From: an uncultured Acetobacteraceae bacterium
GTDB lineage: Bacteria; Pseudomonadota; Alphaproteobacteria; Acetobacterales; Acetobacteraceae
Assembly (NCBI GenBank): GCA_937874445.1
Contig: CALNAL010000418.1
Span: forward strand, 1 to 6,262
DNA: 6,262 bases
Direction: 5' to 3'
In this document: piece after piece, positions 1 through 5,040 of the stretch
How the letters are laid out: each line of letters opens with the position of its first letter
How positions within the stretch are numbered: the stretch's first letter is position 1
Made by a program: the position numbers and the translations under genes
Notes under the pieces: model-generated
Told to the model about the DNA's origin: nothing
The model's input: the letters and a program-made list of their open reading frames with translations, nothing else
The model's database searches: none

Positions 1-58
1 AAGTCCTTTTTGCTTCTTTTTCCTTCAGGAAAAAGAAGCCTTCCCTTCCTTCCCGGCC
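1..58 (-). repeat. Dispersed palindromic intergenic element, copy A (partial, cut by window start)
   Basis: Read on the minus strand this is the left part of the same element as copies B, C and D. It has a purine-rich end beginning GGCCGGGAAGG (about 48-58), then hairpin H1, then AAAAAGGACTT at the window edge. H1 has perfectly complementary 12-nt arms at 12-23 and 28-39 around a 4-nt loop (TTCA on plus, TGAA on minus). H2 and H3 would lie outside the window. The element begins 13 nt after the stop codon of the CDF gene and has the same orientation as that gene. The stem is not followed by a T-tract in either direction, so a classical intrinsic terminator is doubtful; an mRNA 3'-end structure is possible. 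Confidence 0.85.
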
Positions 59-71
59 AAACGACGCGCCA

Positions 72-1022
72 TCACTCGGCCCAGTCCGGATCGCCGGTGA
101 AGACGATGGTGAGCCACCGGTCCGGTCCCTCGCCGCCGATGGCCCGGCCGACCTCGTCGCGCAGCCGGTCCCACTCCGCGAGCGGGCGGGTGGCCGCGTC
201 CGACGGGACAATGAAGTAGAGTTCGATGAAATGCGAGCGGCCACGCCGCGCGATATAGGCGCGGAACGACGAGAATCCGTGGCGCGCGGCGAAGTCCCGT
301 GCCACGGCCTCGACCTCCGCCTGGAGGTCGGCCGGCGTGACCATGAAGATGTCGGCCAGGGACTGGCGCAGGGTCGAGACGGGCATTGGCAGCAGCACCA
401 GGCAGACGCCGCCGAGGATGACCGGGTCGATGTAGGGGGCCATCCATTCCCACGCCGTTCCCTGCACCGCGAGCCCGAAGCCGAAGGCCACCAGCATGGC
501 GCCGGTGATCGCGGCCGCCGAGATCCATCCCTTGATGTCGAGGCGGACGAACTCGCTGGCCACGGTGCGGTTGGCGCGTGCCGCCAGCCAGGCGGCGGCG
601 AGGCAGACCACCACCGTTACGGAAGCGTACAGGGTGGCCAGGCCGAAGGAGGGAATGTGGCGGCCCGAGATCAGCCCCGCCGCGGCATCCACCAGCGCAT
701 AGACGACGATGCCGAGCAGCACCGTGCCGTTGAAGGCGAGCACCATCGGTTCGAGATGCCAGAACCCCATGGTGAAACGCTCGCGCAGCCGGGGCGGCAG
801 CTTGCCTGTTTCTGTATGGAAACGAATCAGGCTGGCCACCGCCAGCGACAGCAGGCACATCCCCGCGTCCACCAGCGAATAGACGGCGTCGAACACCACC
901 GCGACCGAGCCCGAGGCCAGCCCGCACCCCACGCCGAGCACGGCGATCGCCAGCGTCGCCGCGATGGAGGCGCGCAGGATGCCGCGTTCGTTGCCGAGGT
1001 CGAAGAAATCGCGCCCTGTCAT
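72..1022 (-). CDS. Cation diffusion facilitator (CDF) family transporter
   Basis: This 316-residue inner-membrane protein is probably a proton-driven exporter of divalent metal cations. Hydrophobic segments fall near residues 16-36, 39-65, 93-115, 127-148, 167-186 and 196-213, which fits the six-helix CDF core. A soluble C-terminal domain follows (about 220-316), with the pattern GFSSFRAYIARRGRSHFIELYFIVP and an ending WLTIVFTGDPDWAE that I recognise from one CDF subgroup. TM2 carries FDAVYSLVD (D45, D52) and TM5 carries EFVRLDIKGW (D162). The canonical HxxxD/DxxxD metal-site pairs are therefore altered: Tyr48 and Phe158 sit where a ligand is usual. The cation (Zn, Co, Fe, Mn or other) cannot be inferred. 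The start at 1022 directly precedes the first helix; its ribosome binding site is weak (GGGATGAG, close to the start). Repeat copies A and B lie on either side in inverted orientation. Family call is firm, substrate unknown. Confidence 0.85.
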   Translation of the reverse strand: MTGRDFFDLGNERGILRASIAATLAIAVLGVGCGLASGSVAVVFDAVYSLVDAGMCLLSLAVASLIRFHTETGKLPPRLRERFTMGFWHLEPMVLAFNGTVLLGIVVYALVDAAAGLISGRHIPSFGLATLYASVTVVVCLAAAWLAARANRTVASEFVRLDIKGWISAAAITGAMLVAFGFGLAVQGTAWEWMAPYIDPVILGGVCLVLLPMPVSTLRQSLADIFMVTPADLQAEVEAVARDFAARHGFSSFRAYIARRGRSHFIELYFIVPSDAATRPLAEWDRLRDEVGRAIGGEGPDRWLTIVFTGDPDWAE

Positions 1023-1061
1023 GTCTCATCCCACGTCTTGCTGATCGCGATTCCCTATCCC

Positions 1062-1223
1062 GGCCGGGAAGGGAAGGAAGGCTTCTTTTTCCTGAAGGAA
1101 AAAAGAAGCAAAAAGGACTTTGTTCGTTTGGCTCCGCGGTTGGGACATGCGCGGAGCTTAAGGAACAAAGCTTTCCTGGTTCTCCTTTCTCGAAAGGAGA
1201 ACACCTTGCCTTGCTGCCCTGCC
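1062..1223 (+). repeat. Dispersed palindromic intergenic element, copy B (full length, three hairpins)
   Basis: This full-length copy of about 162 bp occupies most of the gap between the alpha-galactosidase stop (1279) and the CDF start (1022). In order it holds a purine-rich left end (GGCCGGGAAGGGAAGGAAGG, 1062-1081) overlapping H1; H1 with arms 1081-1092 and 1097-1109 around TGAA and one extra A in the right arm; AAAAAGGACTTT; H2 with arms 1131-1138 and 1150-1157 (GCTCCGCG/CGCGGAGC) and an 11-nt loop; H3 with arms 1179-1189 and 1192-1202 (GTTCTCCTTTC/GAAAGGAGAAC); and a right end at 1204-1223 whose reverse complement is GGCAGGGCAGCAAGGCAAGG, an inverted match to the left ends. The stretch 1168-1212 is identical to 3529-3573 in copy C. 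It has no coding capacity; open frames through it are incidental. It may be a MITE/REP-like element or an untranslated RNA structure. Confidence 0.9.
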
Positions 1224-1278
1224 AAACGGCCGCACGGCCACTGGCCATTTACAGAGTTGCGCTCGGGGAGAGCTGGTA

Positions 1279-3393
1279 TCACCCGGCCTCGACGAGCACC
1301 AGGGCCGAGCGGAACGGTGCCGGGAGGCACACCCGCACACCCGCCTCGGTGGGAGCTGCATGTGCTCCCTCCAAATGTCGCACGCCCGCGCGCAGGCCCG
1401 GCAGGGGGAAGTCGCGTGCCGTGCCGCCCTCGAGGCGGAAGGCGAACAGCGCGCCCGCGTGGCCGTCCTTGGCCACGAACCACAGGGCCGCCCAGTCGCC
1501 GTGCCCGTCGCGCGGGGGGGCGGCGGTCAGCATGTACTGGTCGCCCTCCGCCACCAGGGCGCGCACCCGCGTGCGGTAGAGCGCGACGGCCTCGGCGGCC
1601 AGCGCGCGCTCCGCGGCGCTCCAGGTGTCGATCGGCGCGGAGAGCCCGAAGCTGCCCAGCATGGCCACATGCAGCCCGAAGGCGAGGTCGCCGCGCCGGT
1701 CGATGCCGTCCACGCCGCCCGTCACGCCCGAGTAGGCGCGCGGCGGCCAGTCCACCAGCCAGTCGTTGCAGACCACCGCCGGATGGGCACGCTGGATGCC
1801 GAAATGGGTGGCGAGCTTGGCCACCGCCTGCGGCTGGTCGGAGATCCAGTTGGTGTGCGCGTGCGCCAGGATTTCGGCGTCCATCCGGCTGCCCCCGGAG
1901 GCGCACATCTCCAGCACCAGCCCGGGAAATTCCGCGCGCAGGGCGTCCTGCAGCCGGTAGAGGCCGTGGACGTGCGCCAGCAGCGGGTCCTGCCGGGTCA
2001 GCGTCGCGGGCAGACCGGGGGCCCAGCCGCCGGCGCCGAGGTCGGCGTTGAAGTCCCACTTCAGCCAGACCGCGCCGCTCTCGCGGATCAGCCGGACCAG
2101 CAGATCGCGCGCCCATTCCCAGGCGGCCGGCACGCCGAGGTGGAGCAGGCCGCGCCCCGCGGCCGGCGGCGGGTGTCCGCCCGGATGGTGCAGCCACTCC
2201 GGGTGCTCGCGCCTGATCCGGGCGCGCGGCCCCACCGCCTCGGGCTCGCACCACAGGCCGAAGCCCATGCCCGCGGCGGCGCAGGCCTCGTGGAGGGCGC
2301 GCAGCCCGTGCGGCAGGCGCCGGCGCTCCACCTCCCAGTCGCCGACGCGCAAGTACCATCCCCCCTCGGGGCCCTCGTCCGGATCACCGGCCGTGGAGGC
2401 GAACCAGCCCGCGTCGAGCACGAACACCTCGCAGCCGATTTCGGCGGCGCGGGGAATCAGGGCCGCGAGGCGGGTCTCGTCGGGGGTCTCGTCGCAGACG
2501 TACCAGGTGTTGAACTGCACCGGGATCGGCCGCTGTGGGTCGGGCCGGCGGGCGCGCCGCCAGTCGTGCAGCCGGCGGGTGACGGCGTCGAGCCCCTCGG
2601 CCGACCAGCCGAGCAGCGCATCCGGCAGTGCCAGGCGCTCCCCTGCCGCCAGGCGGTGGTGCAGCCCCCAGGAATTGAGCCCGCCGGAGAGGGCGGTGGC
2701 ACCCGCGCGCAATTGCGCCCGCAGGGTCCAGTTGCCCGACCAGGCCAGTTCGGCGAGGGCGCATCCCTCCGCGTCCGTGACGGCCAGCCAGGGCTGGAAA
2801 GTGAAGCCGGTCTTGCCGGCGCGGCTTTCCAGCAGCAGCGTGTAGGGGCCGCCGGGCAGGGTGCGCGTCTGTGCCTCCGCGCCCCAGTCCCCGGCGAGAA
2901 AACACACCTCCCGGGCCTCCCCGCGCAGGGCCGCCCACAGGCTGGCGGCGGCGTGGATTTCCACCTCCGCGCTGCCTTCCCCTCCGGTGTGGCGCAGTTC
3001 GGTGCGGCGATGCAGCAGGCCCGTTGCCGCGTCCACCTCGAAGCGAAGGGTGCAGGCGAGCGGCGCTTCCTCGGCCGCGAGGTGGATCTCGAGCCCCTTC
3101 GTCGTGGCCCCCTCCGTCGTGGCCCCCTCCGTCGTGACCAGTACGCGCGGGGCGGTCCAGCGCAGCGGCACCCCGTGGGCTCCGGCGACGACCAGGGCCG
3201 CCGAGCCGGCATTGTCGCGGATTTCCCAGGCCCGCCAGCCCGGCCACAGGGGCGGCGGCTCGGCGATGTCGGGGCCGAAATACGGGCACAGCAGCGCCCC
3301 GTCCCGCAGGCATACGTCGAAGCGGCATTCGTCCCAGCGCAGGGTCCAGGCCGTGCCGTCGGCCTGCGCCGCGATGCGGAGCGGTTTCCTCAT
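1279..3393 (-). CDS. Alpha-galactosidase, glycoside hydrolase family 36 (clan GH-D)
   Basis: This 704-residue enzyme should hydrolyse terminal alpha-1,6-galactose from melibiose, raffinose-type sugars or galactosylated glycosides. Its length is normal for bacterial GH36. The N-terminal beta-sandwich runs to about residue 285. The (beta/alpha)8 catalytic domain (about 290-600) carries FNTWYVCDE (294-302), VLDAGWF (325-331), WCEPEAVGP (381-389), KWDFN (445-449) and CASGGSRMD (497-505) followed by NWISDQ (515-520). A C-terminal beta domain closes the protein. By family precedent D447 is the nucleophile and D519 the acid/base. There is no signal peptide, so it is probably cytoplasmic. The start at 3393 (MRKPLRIAAQ) is chosen because the frame upstream runs into repeat copy C; Shine-Dalgarno support is weak. 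Residues 87-100 are a TTEGA tandem repeat. The MFS gene lies upstream on the same strand, separated by copy C. Linkage, donor preference and regulation are unknown. Confidence 0.87.
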   Translation of the reverse strand: MRKPLRIAAQADGTAWTLRWDECRFDVCLRDGALLCPYFGPDIAEPPPLWPGWRAWEIRDNAGSAALVVAGAHGVPLRWTAPRVLVTTEGATTEGATTKGLEIHLAAEEAPLACTLRFEVDAATGLLHRRTELRHTGGEGSAEVEIHAAASLWAALRGEAREVCFLAGDWGAEAQTRTLPGGPYTLLLESRAGKTGFTFQPWLAVTDAEGCALAELAWSGNWTLRAQLRAGATALSGGLNSWGLHHRLAAGERLALPDALLGWSAEGLDAVTRRLHDWRRARRPDPQRPIPVQFNTWYVCDETPDETRLAALIPRAAEIGCEVFVLDAGWFASTAGDPDEGPEGGWYLRVGDWEVERRRLPHGLRALHEACAAAGMGFGLWCEPEAVGPRARIRREHPEWLHHPGGHPPPAAGRGLLHLGVPAAWEWARDLLVRLIRESGAVWLKWDFNADLGAGGWAPGLPATLTRQDPLLAHVHGLYRLQDALRAEFPGLVLEMCASGGSRMDAEILAHAHTNWISDQPQAVAKLATHFGIQRAHPAVVCNDWLVDWPPRAYSGVTGGVDGIDRRGDLAFGLHVAMLGSFGLSAPIDTWSAAERALAAEAVALYRTRVRALVAEGDQYMLTAAPPRDGHGDWAALWFVAKDGHAGALFAFRLEGGTARDFPLPGLRAGVRHLEGAHAAPTEAGVRVCLPAPFRSALVLVEAG
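3092..3136 (-). repeat. Three tandem 15-bp units inside the alpha-galactosidase gene
   Basis: Units lie at 3092-3106, 3107-3121 and 3122-3136. The last two are identical (GCCCCCTCCGTCGTG on plus) and the first differs at two positions. Because 15 is a multiple of three, the units encode in-frame copies of Thr-Thr-Glu-Gly-Ala (residues 87-100, ending TTKG) in the N-terminal beta-sandwich, well before the catalytic barrel. It probably forms a surface loop. Near-identity at the DNA level points to recent slippage expansion. Confidence 0.9.
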
Positions 3394-3412
3394 GGGCACC
3401 AGACTACGCGCC

Positions 3413-3580
3413 GGCACGGGGGGAGGGAAGGAAAGGAAGGTCTTCTTTTCCTGAAGGAAAAAGAAGCAAAAAGGACTTTTCCCCATTTGGCTCCGCGTCC
3501 GACACAAGCGCGGAGCCCTTAATGGATGAAGCTTTCCTGGTTCTCCTTTCTCGAAAGGAGAACACCTTGCCTTCCCTTGC
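3413..3580 (+). repeat. Dispersed palindromic intergenic element, copy C (full length, three hairpins)
   Basis: This full-length copy of about 168 bp fills most of the gap between the MFS stop (3605) and the alpha-galactosidase start (3393). Its left end starts GGCACGGGG (3413-3421), as in copy D, and runs into AAGG-type purine repeats to 3440. H1 has arms 3442-3451 and 3456-3466 around TGAA with one unpaired A. H2 has arms 3490-3497 and 3509-3516, identical in sequence to copy B, but with a different 11-nt loop (3498-3508) and an extra G-C pair (3489/3517). H3 has arms 3540-3550 and 3553-3563. The right end (3565-3580) reads, on the minus strand, GCAAGGGAAGGCAAGG, inverted relative to the left end; its outermost bases are less well conserved than those of copy B. 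It sits 19 nt upstream of the alpha-galactosidase start codon, so it lies in that gene's leader if the message comes through from the permease. Confidence 0.9.
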
Positions 3581-3604
3581 TTTTTCAGACCTCGCCGCGC
3601 CCGA

Positions 3605-4900
3605 TCACTCCGCATGCGTCCGGTGCCGGCGATGGGCCAGCGGCGGCGCGGCGGTTTCCGGCATGAGCAGGCCCACCAGCCCCAGGGCCAGCAGCCCGGC
3701 GCCGGCCAGCGTGGCGAAGGCGGCGGCGTGCCCGAAATGGTCGGAGACCAGGCCGGTCAATGTGGTGCTGGCGGCGGTGCCCAGTCCGGCGGCCAGGCCG
3801 AGCAGGCTCAGGCACAACGTGTAGTAGCCGCTGCGCCGGGTCAGATCGGCGGCGACCAGGGAGAGCATCATGCCGAAGATCGCGCCGCCGACTCCCTCCA
3901 GAATCTGGGCCGGCACCAGCCCGGCGGAGCTGCCGAGCAGCAGAAACAGCAGGTTGCGCAGCGGCAGCGTGGCAAAGCCGGCCAGCAGCACGCTCCGCCG
4001 TCCGAAGGCGTCGGAAGCGCGGCTGATGGCCGGCGAGATCGTCGCGGCGACGATCTGCGGCAGGATGGCATAGGCGGCGATCGCCAGTCCGGAGCGTCCC
4101 CCCATCTGGTGATCGACGGAGACGGTGACGATCTGCATGGCCCCGGAGCTGGAGAAGGCATAGGCGGCGATGCACAGGGCGAAGATCAGCAGCCTCCGGT
4201 CGTGCAGCAGGGCCTGCCAGCCGACCCGGCCCGGGCCTGCGGGCGCGCCATGTTTCGGCGGAAGGGCATGGCGCGCCCCCTCCGGCAGAACCCCCAGATG
4301 CGAGAGATGCACCCGGTCCGGCCGGATGGCGGAGACCGCCCAGAGCGTCGGAGCGGCCATCGCTGCGGCCAGCAGCAGGGTGAAGAGGGGGGAACCGGCA
4401 TCGAGGCACAGGCCCATCGCCAGCGCCCCGGCGGCCGCGCCCAGCGAGCCGAAACGGGAGTTGCGCCCCACCCGGTCGGCGAAGCGGGACCGCCCCGCCA
4501 CGGTCAGGCTGATCGCCGAGACCGCCGGGGTCAGCAGGCTGGCGGCGGCGGCCTGCAACAGCAGGGCGAGCAGCACCGGCACGAAGCGCGGCGCCAGCGC
4601 GATGGCCAGCGGGGGCAGGGCCAGCACCGCCACGGCCAGCGCCAGCGCCCTCCGGCGGTGCGCCTCGAGCAGATCCACCAGCAGGCCGGCCGGGACCTGG
4701 AAGGCCATCCCGGCAACGGTGCTGGCGGTGAGCAGCAGGCCGATCTCGCCCTGCGTCCAGGCATGGGAGGCGAGGAAGACCGGCAGAAAGGCGCCGTACA
4801 GGGCCCCGGAGAAGGCCAGCAGCAGGTTCACGCCATCCAGGCCGTGGTCGAACGGCCGGTAGCGGGTCTTCTCGCGAAAGGCATCCCTCAGCCGCTGCAT
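3605..4900 (-). CDS. Major facilitator superfamily (MFS) permease, substrate unknown
   Basis: This 431-residue integral membrane protein has about twelve hydrophobic helices in two six-helix halves, joined by a polar loop at about residues 195-235. The N-terminus PFDHGLDGVNLLLAFSGALYGAFLPVFL matches a branch of MFS proteins I associate with alphaproteobacteria. The loop 2-3 motif A is degenerate (GLLVDLLEAHRRR, 72-84), while the equivalent in loop 8-9 is better kept (SDAFGRRSVLLAG, 296-308). RVGRNSRFGSLGAAAGAL (144-161) lies around TM5. It does not show the sugar-porter signatures, so import of alpha-galactosides for the adjacent hydrolase is only a positional guess; drug or metabolite export is equally possible. 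The start at 4900 (MQRLRDAF) is preferred over in-frame ATGs at 4942 and 4960 because a GAGG sits 5 nt upstream. It is divergent from the rRNA methyltransferase gene. Confidence 0.83.
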   Translation of the reverse strand: MQRLRDAFREKTRYRPFDHGLDGVNLLLAFSGALYGAFLPVFLASHAWTQGEIGLLLTASTVAGMAFQVPAGLLVDLLEAHRRRALALAVAVLALPPLAIALAPRFVPVLLALLLQAAAASLLTPAVSAISLTVAGRSRFADRVGRNSRFGSLGAAAGALAMGLCLDAGSPLFTLLLAAAMAAPTLWAVSAIRPDRVHLSHLGVLPEGARHALPPKHGAPAGPGRVGWQALLHDRRLLIFALCIAAYAFSSSGAMQIVTVSVDHQMGGRSGLAIAAYAILPQIVAATISPAISRASDAFGRRSVLLAGFATLPLRNLLFLLLGSSAGLVPAQILEGVGGAIFGMMLSLVAADLTRRSGYYTLCLSLLGLAAGLGTAASTTLTGLVSDHFGHAAAFATLAGAGLLALGLVGLLMPETAAPPLAHRRHRTHAE

Positions 4901-5040
4901 CCGCGCCTCGCCTCGTTCTCTCCCAGGAGGACATAGACGCATCCGGCCGCCGGCGGCCACGCTTTCCGTGCACCGATGCGGGAGAGGCGTTTCGCCGGCC
5001 CCGTTCCTGTCGCATAGTCGCGCGTCTCGTTCCTCAATGG
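4901..5040. promoter_or_regulatory. Divergent intergenic region between the MFS and rRNA methyltransferase genes
   Basis: Both flanking genes start here and point outward, so promoters for both should lie in these 140 bp. I see no convincing -35/-10 pair. A weak candidate for the plus strand is TTTCGC (4990-4995) with CATAGT (5013-5018), spacing 17. A perfect 14-bp palindrome, GGCCGCCGGCGGCC, lies at 4945-4958 and could be an operator-like site or a chance product of high GC. This is the only intergenic gap in the window without the dispersed repeat element. Confidence 0.4.
4906..4914 (-). promoter_or_regulatory. Probable ribosome binding site of the MFS gene
   Basis: The minus strand reads GAGGCGAGG followed by five bases and ATG at 4900. 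This purine-rich stretch supports 4900 as the start over the two upstream in-frame ATG codons, which lack such a site. Confidence 0.5.

Noticed and set aside
12..39. Hairpin H1 as a classical bidirectional intrinsic terminator
   Set aside because: The stem is A/T-rich and followed by CAAAAAGGACTT on one side and CTTCCCTTCC on the other, with no U-tract. I treat it as part of the repeat element, with function open.
1228..1246. Cluster of three GGCC motifs downstream of the alpha-galactosidase as a rho-independent terminator
   Set aside because: The stems are only 4 bp and the following T-run is three bases, too weak to call. The remainder of 1224-1278 shows nothing else.
25..1248. Minus-strand open frame of 407 residues through copy B overlapping the CDF gene in another frame
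   Set aside because: Its N-terminal part is a translation of the repeat element and the rest is an out-of-frame reading of the CDF gene.
231..2051. Long plus-strand open frame (606 residues) spanning the CDF gene, copy B and the alpha-galactosidase
   Set aside because: It is antisense to two clearly recognised genes and crosses a repeat. The composition is R/G/A/P-rich low complexity, typical of shadow frames in GC-rich DNA.
1360..3522. Plus-strand open frame of 720 residues antisense to the alpha-galactosidase
   Set aside because: The minus-strand frame carries the full GH36 motif set. The plus frame has no recognisable domain and runs on into copy C.
3614..4936. Plus-strand open frame of 440 residues antisense to the MFS gene
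   Set aside because: It is rich in Q, G, R and H without domain features. It mirrors a convincing twelve-helix permease on the other strand.
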